Assembly (NCBI GenBank): GCA_024653485.1
Contig: JANLFY010000005.1
Span: 124,001 to 188,000 of the forward strand
Reading direction: 5' to 3'
DNA from: Bacillota bacterium
GTDB lineage: Bacteria; Bacillota; SHA-98; UBA4971
DNA length: 64,000 bases
Shown: positions 16,895 through 25,430 of the stretch, one piece after another
Layout of the letters: each line of letters begins with the position of its first letter
Numbering within the stretch: position 1 is the stretch's first letter
Translations under genes and position numbers: made by a program
The notes under the pieces: model-generated
What the model was told of the DNA's origin: nothing
The model's database searches: none
What the model saw: only the letters and a program-made list of their open reading frames with translations

Positions 16895-17584
16895 CTCGAG
16901 ACCCTCCTTCGGAACTATTGTTCGCACGGACGTTGATCCCCGGGAACCTTCGAAACCCTGACCGCCTACACATCGCTAGGTTGCCGAGCACTCCCGTCGG
17001 CCACTTGCTTCGCGGGCCGGCTTTGCGACAACCTCCGCCCACAGGGCGGTTCTCTCGCCAGAGCTCACCTCCCCTCGTCTCCCCCGGTCCCCGCTCGCCA
17101 GGAACCTTGCTGTCCACCGGACCCCACGATCTAATGCTCCTCGCACCGCGCAGGCAGTGCGGGGCCATGGAGCTAGGCGGGCAGCGGGCCTTCCTTTCTT
17201 GTCTGCTTGAAGGAACTAGCCAACAAACGCCCCGCTGGACGACCCTTGCGCAGGTCGACCGCCGCGGCGACGACGATGGTCGCTGAGAAGCACACCAGGA
17301 CTCGACGTTGACGAGAGCACGACGCCAAAACCGCTTCTACTCCCGCGCAGATCCGGCGCCACGGCGTTCCACGGCGTCGGAGAGCCGCCGGACAGGCGGC
17401 AGCCGAGCGAGACCGCCAGACACGCCCGCCCGGCCGAGGAGCTTTCTACGCTATCTAAACAAAGAGCTTCTTCGACGCGTCTTTGGGATCTCCTGCTGGA
17501 AACGGAGAATGGGGCCCAGTTTTTTCATCGGGCCCCATTTGAGGGTCAGGAAGGATGAGAGGGCACAACCTCCGATGTAGCTTC
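16895..17584. other. Long intergenic region upstream of the sugar operon
   Basis: About 690 bases without a convincing gene. It should hold the sugar-operon promoter and ROK operators; I could not identify them. Two ACGGCGT direct copies occur near 17363-17379. The hairpin at 17509-17538 belongs to the end of the ddl transcript. Confidence 0.5.
17509..17538 (-). terminator. Terminator-like hairpin after ddl
   Basis: ATGGGGCCC (17509-17517) and GGGCCCCAT (17530-17538) form a perfect 9-bp stem with a 12-base loop, 47 bases after the ddl stop. The tail on the minus strand (TCTCCGTTTCC) is only partly T-rich. Confidence 0.6.
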
Positions 17585-18553
17585 TCAGAAACGAACCCCG
17601 ACGGGCGGTTCGCCTTTCGGTGTCTCGAGGGCGAGCTCTATGAGCATGTCGACGAGCTCGGGAAAGTCGATTCCCGCTGCTCTGGCCGCGTCTGGAAGAA
17701 GGCTCGTCTCGGTCATGCCGGGGATGGTATTCACCTCAAGGATATACGGGACTCCTCCAGGATCGACCATGAAGTCCGCGCGGGACATGCCGCGACAGCC
17801 CATGGCTTTGTGGGCTCTCACGGCGGCGTCCTGCGCTGCAGCGTATGCGTCATCCGGAATACGCGCGGGAATGATGTGCTCGCTCAGCCCCTTTGTATAC
17901 TTGGCCTCGTAGTCGTAGAGACCGGTCGCCGACACTATCTCTATCACCGGAAGCGCCCGAGGTTCGCGATTGCCCAGCACTCCCACTGTGATCTCCGTTC
18001 CCTTGACGTACTCTTCCACCAGGACGTCTGAGTCGTACTCGAAAGCGTGCTCGAGGGCTCCATGAAGGCTGCCTGGCTCCTTTACGAGGGAGAGTCCTAT
18101 GGTCGACCCTTCTCTGCAGGGCTTCACTATCACGGGGAACCCTAAGGTCTCCTGAACCTCCTGCGCGAGCCCATATTCGCCAGTTCTTCTCATATCGTCT
18201 CTCGTCACGGCGATGCCGCGCGGGCAAGTGAGGCCCTCAAGTCGAAAGAGCTTCTTGGACATTATCTTGTCCATGGCTAACGCACTGGCGAGGACGCCGG
18301 ATCCTACGTACGGAATGCCCATTATCTCGAGCAGACCCTGCAGGCACCCGTCCTCACCGTACCTGCCATGCAACGCGATGAAAACCACATCGGGCTTCTC
18401 TCTCTGAAGAGCCGGGACGAGCCCGTCATCGAGGTCGAGAGAGATGACTTCATGTCCTTTGCGCTTCAGCGCGACCCCGACTTGCTCCCCTGTGCGCAAA
18501 GATATCTCTCTCTCCGCGGATTTCCCGCCCAGCACCAGGGCTACCTTCCTCAT
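17585..18553 (-). CDS. ddl: D-alanine--D-alanine ligase
   Basis: Cytoplasmic ATP-grasp ligase that joins two D-Ala for peptidoglycan precursors. Visible features: N-terminal VALVGGKSAEREIS-type block (as VALVLGGKSAEREISL), ALHGRYGEDG, PVIVKPCREGST, EEYVKGTEITVGVL, and the metal- and phosphate-binding end ILEVNTIPGMTETSLLP. Starting at 18553 the length (322 residues) fits the family. A GTG at 18586 would add 11 residues and has no better ribosome site. Neighbours are a small membrane protein gene and surE. Confidence 0.95.
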   Translation of the reverse strand: MRKVALVLGGKSAEREISLRTGEQVGVALKRKGHEVISLDLDDGLVPALQREKPDVVFIALHGRYGEDGCLQGLLEIMGIPYVGSGVLASALAMDKIMSKKLFRLEGLTCPRGIAVTRDDMRRTGEYGLAQEVQETLGFPVIVKPCREGSTIGLSLVKEPGSLHGALEHAFEYDSDVLVEEYVKGTEITVGVLGNREPRALPVIEIVSATGLYDYEAKYTKGLSEHIIPARIPDDAYAAAQDAAVRAHKAMGCRGMSRADFMVDPGGVPYILEVNTIPGMTETSLLPDAARAAGIDFPELVDMLIELALETPKGEPPVGVRF

Positions 18554-18646
18554 GGACTTGACAAGCGCACGCTGGCGGCCCTCCACGCCGGAGTGCGAGG
18601 GCAGGCGCGCTTCCCCTCCTTTCCGCGCGGGACTGCGACCCCGCGC

Positions 18647-18868
18647 TCATAAGCCGTATATGAGAGGAGCCATGACACGCACTGCAATGACCGAGAGCAG
18701 CGCAGCGTATAGCACGGCGGTCGCCGCCACGACGCCCACTGCGAATGAGATGACCTGGCGCGACAGCGCTTGAGACCTGTGAGCATATATCACCCAAGCC
18801 ATCTCGAGGATGATGACTAGGGATAGAACGGCCGCGCACCTCAACATCCAGGCGAGACCCACGGTCAT
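18647..18868 (-). CDS. Small two-helix membrane protein, unknown
   Basis: A 73-residue protein with two hydrophobic segments (about residues 7-27 and 42-69) and a short basic loop. No family is recognised. It sits between surE (24 bases upstream) and ddl (93 bases downstream) on the same strand and fills the gap, which supports it being real. Confidence 0.55.
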   Translation of the reverse strand: MTVGLAWMLRCAAVLSLVIILEMAWVIYAHRSQALSRQVISFAVGVVAATAVLYAALLSVIAVRVMAPLIYGL

Positions 18869-18892
18869 ACCCCCGGTCCGAAAGCGAGTCTT

Positions 18893-19696
18893 CTATATAC
18901 TATGCCTCCCGCCCGGAAAATGCGAAGCCGCCGCGCCGATCCCCCATCGCCTCAACTCGTCTATGAGGTCGTACCTCGTGAGATCGAGGTGAATCGGGGT
19001 GATCGAGACGAGGTTGTTTCGTATGGCCACTGAATCGGTGTCCTCGTCCTCATCGCAGTCGATCACGTCTCCCGCCATCCAGTAGTACGTCCTCCCCCTC
19101 GGGTCTATTCTCCGGTCGAACACGTCCTTCCACTTGCGAGCCCCGAGCCTGGTAATGGCCACGCCGGCTATGTCCTCCTCATCCACGGAAGGGACGTTTA
19201 TGTTAAGGAGCGTATCTGGGGGAAGGCCCTTTTCGAGTACTTTCGACACCATCCTCGCGCCGAACTTCGCCGCATAGTCGTAATTGCAGTTCTCGAAGGC
19301 GGCCACCGACAGTGCCATGGCTGGCAGTCCGCAGATGGCGCCCTCCACTGCCGCGGAGACCGTACCGGAGTAAAGCACGTCCGTGCCCAGGTTGGGTCCG
19401 CGGTTGATCCCCGAGACAACCACGTCGGGTTTCCTTTCGAGCAGAGCCTCGACTGCCAGCTTCACGCAGTCGGACGGCGTCCCGTCCACAGCCCACGCCT
19501 CAGCGTCTAGTCCGGGAACGGTGACCTTCTCCACCCTCAAGGGGCGAAGCACGGTTATGGCGTGGCCCGTGGCGCTTCTCTCCCTGTCGGGGGCGACCAC
19601 CACGACCTCTCCGAGAGTCCCGAGCTCAGCGGCGAGGATGCGAACGCCGTCCGCCAGGATCCCGTCGTCATTCGTCACGAGTATCCTCACAGCCAT
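18893..19696 (-). CDS. surE: 5'/3'-nucleotidase SurE
   Basis: Survival protein E, a metal-dependent nucleoside-monophosphate phosphatase. The N-terminus ILVTNDDGILADGV carries the metal-binding DD pair. VVVVAPDRERSATGHAIT and VSGINRGPNLGTDVLYSGTV are family signatures, the latter with the metal-binding Asn and the Gly-rich active-site loop. ATG 19696 has GGAG seven bases upstream; an earlier in-frame start lacks one. The start lies just inside the end of the MgtC-like gene, whose stop is at 19701, so the two are probably co-transcribed. Confidence 0.96.
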   Translation of the reverse strand: MAVRILVTNDDGILADGVRILAAELGTLGEVVVVAPDRERSATGHAITVLRPLRVEKVTVPGLDAEAWAVDGTPSDCVKLAVEALLERKPDVVVSGINRGPNLGTDVLYSGTVSAAVEGAICGLPAMALSVAAFENCNYDYAAKFGARMVSKVLEKGLPPDTLLNINVPSVDEEDIAGVAITRLGARKWKDVFDRRIDPRGRTYYWMAGDVIDCDEDEDTDSVAIRNNLVSITPIHLDLTRYDLIDELRRWGIGAAASHFPGGRHSI

Positions 19697-19700
19697 GCCT

Positions 19701-20366
19701 TCACTCCTCGTAACCGACCCGGTACACTCCCTCAACAGCGGCTATCTCATCTAGGAGCCTGTCCTTGCGCACTGAGAATGGAACTTCGAGCGCAAGATGA
19801 AGGGACGCCTCGTGTCCTGTCTCAATTGTCTCCATTTCCACGTCCTTGATGCTCACTCCGTACTTGCCTAGCACGGTGGCGATGGCGCCGAGCTGCCCGG
19901 GCCTGTCCTGCATCTGGACGAAGAGGGTGTCCCGCTTCGTATAGATGAACCTGCGTTCGAACCGATCCAAGACGATGAGCACCACCACCACTATGCCAGT
20001 GGTGAGAGCGCCCGCGAGGTAGAAGCCCGTGCCCACTGCGAGCCCAATGCCCGCCACCACCCACAGGCTCGCTGCCGTCGTCAGACCTTTGATCGTGGCG
20101 CCTTCCCTGAGAATCGTTCCCGCCCCTAAGAACCCTATGCCGCTCACTACCTGGGCCGCGATCCGACCTGGGTCGTACTGGATCACCCTTGTGAAACCGA
20201 CGAAAGCATACTGGGAGATCATCATGATCAGGGCGGAGCCGACGCACACGAGGATGTGTGTCCTAAACCCGGCGGGGCGCTTGTGGCTCTCCCGTTCAAG
20301 GCCGATGAGCCCTCCGAACAGCACCGCCAAACCTAGGCGCACGATCATATCAGTCTGAGAAATCAT
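19701..20366 (-). CDS. MgtC/SapB-family membrane protein with C-terminal ACT-like domain
   Basis: The N-terminal 140 residues contain four to five membrane helices and the MgtC signature: GLIGLERE, then FRTHILVCVGSALIMM, and SGIGFLGAGTI. A cytoplasmic ACT-like domain follows (QDRPGQLGAIATVLGKYGVSI). MgtC proteins help survival at low magnesium and modulate other membrane proteins; the exact role here is inferred. ATG 20366 has GGGGGTGA just upstream. An extended -10 promoter lies at 20481-20489. Confidence 0.9.
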   Translation of the reverse strand: MISQTDMIVRLGLAVLFGGLIGLERESHKRPAGFRTHILVCVGSALIMMISQYAFVGFTRVIQYDPGRIAAQVVSGIGFLGAGTILREGATIKGLTTAASLWVVAGIGLAVGTGFYLAGALTTGIVVVVLIVLDRFERRFIYTKRDTLFVQMQDRPGQLGAIATVLGKYGVSIKDVEMETIETGHEASLHLALEVPFSVRKDRLLDEIAAVEGVYRVGYEE

Positions 20367-20480
20367 TCCGTCACCCCCTGACGCGCCCGGTGGCCTGACT
20401 CGAGCGATTCGCTCTGGGCGATTATCGCCACGCAGGCTCCGAGCCGCAGCGTGCACCGGTCCCCATGCCGGTTGCACTGA

Positions 20481-20489
20481 ATTATAGCA
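20481..20489 (-). promoter_or_regulatory. Extended -10 promoter for the MgtC-like gene
   Basis: TGC-TATAAT on the minus strand, a perfect extended -10. The -35 region is poor, as is usual for this promoter type. It lies about 115 bases before ATG 20366. Confidence 0.6.
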
Positions 20490-20650
20490 CACCATTCCGC
20501 TCCCGGAAAGGGAGCGCAAAGAGAAGCGGCGGCGTATCCCGGTCTCGCTCCCACGCTGCCGGAACCACCAGCCGCCGCACAGCCCTCAAACCTGCCCTCT
20601 GACGGTCGGTCGGCCCTCGAGCCTCTTTGGCGGACGCCCCGCTCGCCCGC

Positions 20651-21547
20651 TCAACCACTCGCCCTTTGGACGCCTTGGTCTCGTTCGTTCAGCACTCGTA
20701 TGGCCACCGCGTGCGCGACGCTCCTGAGGTGATCGAGCGCTTCGAGAACAGGCCTCACCGCGTCCTCTCCGCAGAGCTCCTTCAATGCCTGCAACGCATA
20801 GAAACGGAGATCCTCGTTCTCCATGCACACTCTGACGAGGGGTTCCACGGCCCTTCGATCCCCAAGCGCCCGCAAAGCCTGAATGGCTCCGTACCGCACA
20901 TCCGTAGACTCGTCGGCAAGCGCGGCTATCAGGTGTTCAAGAGCCCTGATGTCCCCCACCTTGCGAAGAGCCTCGGTGGCCTCATACCTCACTTGCGGGT
21001 CAGCGTCGCTCAGCATCGTCGCAAGACGAGGAACCGCCTTCTTGTACTTGAGCTCTCCGAGCAGCTTCGCCGCCCTCCGGCGCACGTTCCTGTCGGCGCT
21101 GTCGGAAGCGGCCATGACCGCCCGCGCCACCTCATTCTTGGGGAACTTCATTATCGCGTGGGTGATGCTGTAAGCAACATAAGGGTTCTCTTCCTTGAGG
21201 GATCTCACGAGGGGCCCGAGAGCCCGCTCGTCTCCTATGGACCCGAGCGCTTCCGCCGCCCAGCTTCGGACCGAGTCGTCCGGGTCTTCCAGGGCGTATA
21301 TCAGCACGTCCACCGCACGCGCCTCGGGGAGCTTGCTGAGGCCGTACGCCGCGCCTCGCCGCGCGAACACGTCTCCTTCCCGAAGAGCTGCCATGAGGAC
21401 GTCCACGATTTGACCCCGAACGGCCGCAACCTCGGCCCTGGTCTGATCGCGGCCCTCCCCGTCGAGCTTGTCGAGGTCCTCTTCAAGGCGAGTCAGCTGG
21501 TGGATGAGGACGTCGATCCTGTCTGTTTTCTCGAGCACCCGCATCAC
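20651..21547 (-). CDS. HEAT-repeat protein
   Basis: A soluble all-helical protein built of about seven HEAT/PBS-lyase-like repeats after an N-terminal coiled-coil segment. Typical units are VRSWAAEALGSIGDERALGPL, VRRRAAKLLGELKYKKAVPRL and VRYEATEALRKVGDIRALEHL (each given here in part of its full repeat). Such proteins are scaffolds or lyase relatives; no catalytic residues can be assigned. It appears to be transcribed alone. Confidence 0.85.
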   Translation of the reverse strand: MMRVLEKTDRIDVLIHQLTRLEEDLDKLDGEGRDQTRAEVAAVRGQIVDVLMAALREGDVFARRGAAYGLSKLPEARAVDVLIYALEDPDDSVRSWAAEALGSIGDERALGPLVRSLKEENPYVAYSITHAIMKFPKNEVARAVMAASDSADRNVRRRAAKLLGELKYKKAVPRLATMLSDADPQVRYEATEALRKVGDIRALEHLIAALADESTDVRYGAIQALRALGDRRAVEPLVRVCMENEDLRFYALQALKELCGEDAVRPVLEALDHLRSVAHAVAIRVLNERDQGVQRASG

Positions 21548-21790
21548 CCCCGCACCTCACCGAAAGGCCTGCCCTGGACTCTATCGACGCACACGTGACC
21601 GGCACGTCAAGGAGAACCCTTCCGTTTGCACCGCGGCCGACCAGCCGCGACTTCTCGCACGGCGCCTCCGAGACATACCGACCGTGCCACCAGGAAGCAC
21701 CGGCAAGGTCGAGCACCTTGGGACGAACACGAATGGGGGTGCCTTAATGTTTCGACGCCCTGTGGATGATTCCTCCCGCCGCGGCGAAAC

Positions 21791-22159
21791 TTAGAGGGCC
21801 TTCATCCCGCAGTGAGGACACTTGTCCGCGTCGAGCGGCATCGTGTCGTGACACCGCAGGCACTCCTTCTTGACTGGTTTCGCGCAGTGCGGACAGAAAG
21901 CCAGATTGTGAATGTACCTTCGCTTGCAATGAGGGCATACAAGGAGCGCACCCCGCGGCCTAAGGAGCAAGTATCCTCCGAAGATGGCTGGGACAGCGAC
22001 ATATCCCACCATCAGCGCACCTATCACGATCGCCGCCGCCCAGAGCAGGGGATTGGCATCCCGCCCGCGCGCGTCCCGAAACGTCCACCACGCCGCCACG
22101 GCAGCCACCACAAGGGTGGCTATGGTCACAGGCCAGCTCACACCAACACCCGATCCCAT
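21791..22159 (-). CDS. Membrane protein with double zinc ribbon
   Basis: A 122-residue protein. Two or three hydrophobic helices occupy residues 8-68. The C-terminus holds four CxxC knuckles (CPHC, CPHC, CLRC, CPHC), forming two zinc ribbons on the cytoplasmic side. The function is unknown. It is encoded 67 bases upstream of the end of gpsA's neighbour region and on the same strand as the phospholipid genes. Confidence 0.75.
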   Translation of the reverse strand: MGSGVGVSWPVTIATLVVAAVAAWWTFRDARGRDANPLLWAAAIVIGALMVGYVAVPAIFGGYLLLRPRGALLVCPHCKRRYIHNLAFCPHCAKPVKKECLRCHDTMPLDADKCPHCGMKAL

Positions 22160-22226
22160 GTCCGATTGGACCGGCCTCCCTCAGGCTCTCTCGACACCCG
22201 ACGGCCGGCCTCCCCTCCCCCCTGTT

Positions 22227-23279
22227 TCAGATCCCGTCCAGGATGTTCAAGCCCTTTCGAAACACAGGCGAGGTTTCCGCCTGTGGATCTCGAGTCATCA
22301 GATCCACCACCGCCTGCATCGGGTCTAGCCCTGAGAAGAGGATCTCGTACAGCTTCTCCGCGACGGGCATTTGCACTCCCGCGCGACGACCAAGCTCAAC
22401 CGCGGCACGCGTTGTGGGAATTCCCTCCACGACCATGGGTGTGGAAGCCAGGACGTCTTTGACCTTCCGGCCCCGCCCTATCTCTATTCCCGCCCGCCTG
22501 TTGCGCGAATGCATGCTCATGCATGTCACGACGAGATCCCCCATCCCGGAAAGACCCGCAAAGGTGAGCGGGTTGGCTCCCAGAGCGATCCCGAGGCGCG
22601 CGATCTCCGCGAGGCCCCGCGTCATCAGGGCTGCCCTCGTGTTGTCCCCAAACCCGAGTCCGTCCGCAATTCCGGTGGCTACGGCGATCACGTTCTTCAG
22701 GGCGCCGCCGAGCTCCACTCCTATGACGTCGTGGCTCGTATACACCCGCATGGTCGGACACATCAGAGTGTCCTGCGCGAGCTTCGCTACATCGTCATTG
22801 ACAGACGCGGCGACGAGGGCGGTAGGCACTTCGCGGGCGACCTCTTCGGCGTGGCTTGGGCCGGATATCACCCCTATGTTGCCGTGAAGCTCCCGTGGGA
22901 GCTCCTCCGCAAGCACTTGAGACAGGCGCAGGAGAGTTCCCTCCTCGATGCCCTTGCCTGCGTGAATCACAACTTGATCCTGCCTTAGGTACGGCCTGGC
23001 AGCCCGGATGACGGCCCGCATATGCTGCGCCGGGACAGGCACGAAGAGGAGGGGGGCGTCGTGCACCACCTCATCCAGAGCGGTCCGAGCGGTTACACCC
23101 TCTGGGACCACGACCCCCGGTAGAAAAGTCTCATTCGTGCGCGAGGTTGAGATCTCACGCGCTACTGCTTCCTCACGCGCCCAGAGGTCGACCCTGAACC
23201 CCTTTCTTGCGAGGAGTATGGAGAGAGCCGTCCCCCATCCTCCCGCGCCGATGACGCCCACACGCGTTGGCGAAGACAC
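22227..23279 (-). CDS. gpsA: Glycerol-3-phosphate dehydrogenase [NAD(P)+]
   Basis: Makes sn-glycerol-3-phosphate from dihydroxyacetone phosphate for phospholipid synthesis. It shows the N-terminal Rossmann motif GAGGWGTALS, HAGKGIE, the SGPSHAEEV block, the catalytic-Lys segment ELGGALKNVIAVATGI, and the GLSGMGDLVVTC and NR elements of the C-terminal domain. The length of 350 is a little above the norm because of the C-terminal tail. The next upstream gene, plsY, uses its product, so the two form a phospholipid-precursor pair. Confidence 0.96.
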   Translation of the reverse strand: MSSPTRVGVIGAGGWGTALSILLARKGFRVDLWAREEAVAREISTSRTNETFLPGVVVPEGVTARTALDEVVHDAPLLFVPVPAQHMRAVIRAARPYLRQDQVVIHAGKGIEEGTLLRLSQVLAEELPRELHGNIGVISGPSHAEEVAREVPTALVAASVNDDVAKLAQDTLMCPTMRVYTSHDVIGVELGGALKNVIAVATGIADGLGFGDNTRAALMTRGLAEIARLGIALGANPLTFAGLSGMGDLVVTCMSMHSRNRRAGIEIGRGRKVKDVLASTPMVVEGIPTTRAAVELGRRAGVQMPVAEKLYEILFSGLDPMQAVVDLMTRDPQAETSPVFRKGLNILDGI

Positions 23280-23489
23280 GCTCCGACCCCCCTAAGCCGC
23301 CGCCAGGCAATCGTTCCCGAATCAGCGTCAGATTCTTACGCGCCCAATCCCACACGTCAGGTCCCGCCACGATCCACTCTGCCTCGCCGATGGCTCGTCC
23401 GTCCGATCGCCGCTGCGGTCCCGCCGCGCCCGGACGGTCGATCACGACCCGTGTCTTCGCGGGAGAGAGTCCCCCAGCGCTCCAGAACT

Positions 23490-24089
23490 CTAGTCGGCCG
23501 GATCCCCCAGTCTCCGTTCCGTGCCAGTGATGAGCCGCTTGATGTTGGAGAAGTGCTTCACTATGGCGATCCCGCCGACTGCCGCAGCGAGCACCACATA
23601 TCCCTCAGGCACCCCCATGACGTACGCCACCGCCGGCGCGAGCGCCGCGATCACGACAGACCCAAGTGAGACGTAGCGCGTCAACGCAACGAGCCCAGCC
23701 CATATTGGAGCCAGCACGCACGCCACCGCGGGCATGGTCGCGAGGATGATTCCGCTGCCGACACCCATGCCCTTGCCCCCACCGAACCCGAGAAAGAGCG
23801 ACCACGCTCCTCCGACAGCCGCTGCGATGCCACACGCCGCAGCGCCGACAGGGCCGGCCACTTCTCGACCGAGGTACACGCTGAGCGCCCCTTTTCCCAT
23901 GTCGCCCGCGAGGACCAAGAGAGCGGGTCCCGGACCCAGCACTCGCAACACGTTCGTGGCCCCGATGTTCCCGCTCCCACGTCGCCTTACGTCCACTCCC
24001 CGCAGGAGTCTCCCAACCAAGTAGCCAAAAGGGATTGAACCGAGAAGATAACTAAGCACTACTGCTGGAACCATCCTTTGCCAGACCAC
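23490..24089 (-). CDS. plsY: Acyl-phosphate:glycerol-3-phosphate acyltransferase
   Basis: Integral membrane enzyme that acylates glycerol-3-phosphate with acyl-phosphate. Signatures are SYLLGSIPFGYLVG, the active-site RRRGSGNIGATNVLR, and the Gly-rich FGGGKGMG, with about five membrane helices. It is 199 residues, the usual size. It sits between der and gpsA; the 210-base gap to gpsA holds no convincing gene. Confidence 0.96.
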   Translation of the reverse strand: MVWQRMVPAVVLSYLLGSIPFGYLVGRLLRGVDVRRRGSGNIGATNVLRVLGPGPALLVLAGDMGKGALSVYLGREVAGPVGAAACGIAAAVGGAWSLFLGFGGGKGMGVGSGIILATMPAVACVLAPIWAGLVALTRYVSLGSVVIAALAPAVAYVMGVPEGYVVLAAAVGGIAIVKHFSNIKRLITGTERRLGDPAD

Positions 24090-24110
24090 GACCTCTCCTC
24101 CGATCCATTG

Positions 24111-25430
24111 CTAGCCTCTCCGGCGGAACCTGAGCCTCACCGGGGTGCCCTCGAAATCGAAGGCCTCACGAAGCCTGTTCTCGAGGTAACGCTCATACGA
24201 GAAGTGGACCAAATCGGGATCGTTCACGAACAACGAGAACTCAGGCGGCCTGGTCCCCACCTGGGTTCCATAGAAGATCTTGAGCTGACGCCCTCTATCG
24301 TGCGGTGGCTCGACCCTCATCTGCGCTTCCTCGATCACCTCGTTCAGCGCGGACGTAGCAACCCTGCGGGCATGGGCGGCCGCAGCCTTCTCAACGGCAA
24401 GCATCAGCCGTTGGATCCCCGCGCCAGTCAGAGCGGACACAAACACTCGGTAGGCGTACGAAAGGAAAGCGAGATCCGAGTCGATAGCCCTCTCCAGTCT
24501 GGCCCTCGCTCCCTCCTCCTTGCTCACGAGGTCCCACTTGTTGAGGACGATCACCGAGGCGCGTCCTGCTTCGTCCGCCAGACCAGCTATCCTCACGTCC
24601 TGGGCGGCCGGCCCCTCCGACGCATCCAGTACGACGAGCGCCACGTCGCATCCGCGGATCGCTCTTTCCGCCCGAAGGGCGCTGTAGCGCTCGATCGCGC
24701 TGTGCACTCTCGTCTTCCTGCGCAACCCCGCGGTATCTATGATGACGAACCTGCGGCCGCGCCACTCAAATGGCGTATCCACTGCGTCCCTCGTCGTCCC
24801 GGGCTCGGCGCTCACGATGGACCTCTCCGTCCCGAGGATGGCGTTGACCAGCGAGGACTTGCCCACATTGGGCCTGCCTACCACGGCGATCCTCACCGCT
24901 TCCTCGGTTTCCAGGTCCTCGCCCCTATCTTGGCTTTCGCCCAAATGCACGAGGACCGCATCGAGGAGGTCTCCTATCCCCGTGCCGTGTACTGACGAGA
25001 TCGGCACGGGACATCCAAATCCAAGGGCGAAGAATTCCAGATAGTCCTCGCGACGTGCTCCTTCCGCCTTGCTTGCCACCAGGATCACGGGACGACCGGA
25101 TCGCCTGAGCAAGTCGGCTATCTCCGCGTCTTGCGGAATCAAGCCGGACTTGGTATCGACTAGGAACAGGACGAGATCCGCCTCTTCGATGGCCACCCTG
25201 GCCTGCGCAGTAGTCATGTCCTGAATCGGATCTCCACTCTCCGAGGGCTCTATGCCACCCGTGTCTACCAAGATGAACTTGCGCCCGCGCCACTCGACGT
25301 CGGCGCATATGCGGTCACGCGTCACTCCCGGAGTCTCCTCGACTATCGCGTGCTGTGTCCCGACGATCCTGTTGAAGAGAGCGGACTTCCCCACGTTCGG
25401 CCGGCCGACGATGGCGACTACTGGGGCTCC
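24111..25430 (-). CDS. der: Ribosome-biogenesis GTPase Der (EngA)
   Basis: A tandem-GTPase protein needed for 50S assembly. The first G domain has GRPNVGKSALFNRI and DTGGIE; the second has GRPNVGKSSLVNAI, DTAGLRRK and NKWD. A KH-like domain forms the C-terminus. ATG 25430 begins the protein directly with the first G domain and overlaps the stop of the upstream DUF512 gene by 13 bases. An upstream in-frame start lacks a ribosome site. Confidence 0.97.
   Translation of the reverse strand, partial: GAPVVAIVGRPNVGKSALFNRIVGTQHAIVEETPGVTRDRICADVEWRGRKFILVDTGGIEPSESGDPIQDMTTAQARVAIEEADLVLFLVDTKSGLIPQDAEIADLLRRSGRPVILVASKAEGARREDYLEFFALGFGCPVPISSVHGTGIGDLLDAVLVHLGESQDRGEDLETEEAVRIAVVGRPNVGKSSLVNAILGTERSIVSAEPGTTRDAVDTPFEWRGRRFVIIDTAGLRRKTRVHSAIERYSALRAERAIRGCDVALVVLDASEGPAAQDVRIAGLADEAGRASVIVLNKWDLVSKEEGARARLERAIDSDLAFLSYAYRVFVSALTGAGIQRLMLAVEKAAAAHARRVATSALNEVIEEAQMRVEPPHDRGRQLKIFYGTQVGTRPPEFSLFVNDPDLVHFSYERYLENRLREAFDFEGTPVRLRFRRRG

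Noticed and set aside
16770-17168. Minus-strand frame upstream of the first binding-protein gene
   Set aside because: Composition is Arg/Gly-rich and random; it overlaps the binding-protein gene and shows no family pattern.
23173-23445. Small minus-strand gene between gpsA and plsY
   Set aside because: The frame overlaps the first 107 bases of gpsA, has no ribosome site, and shows no family pattern beyond a Trp-containing stretch.
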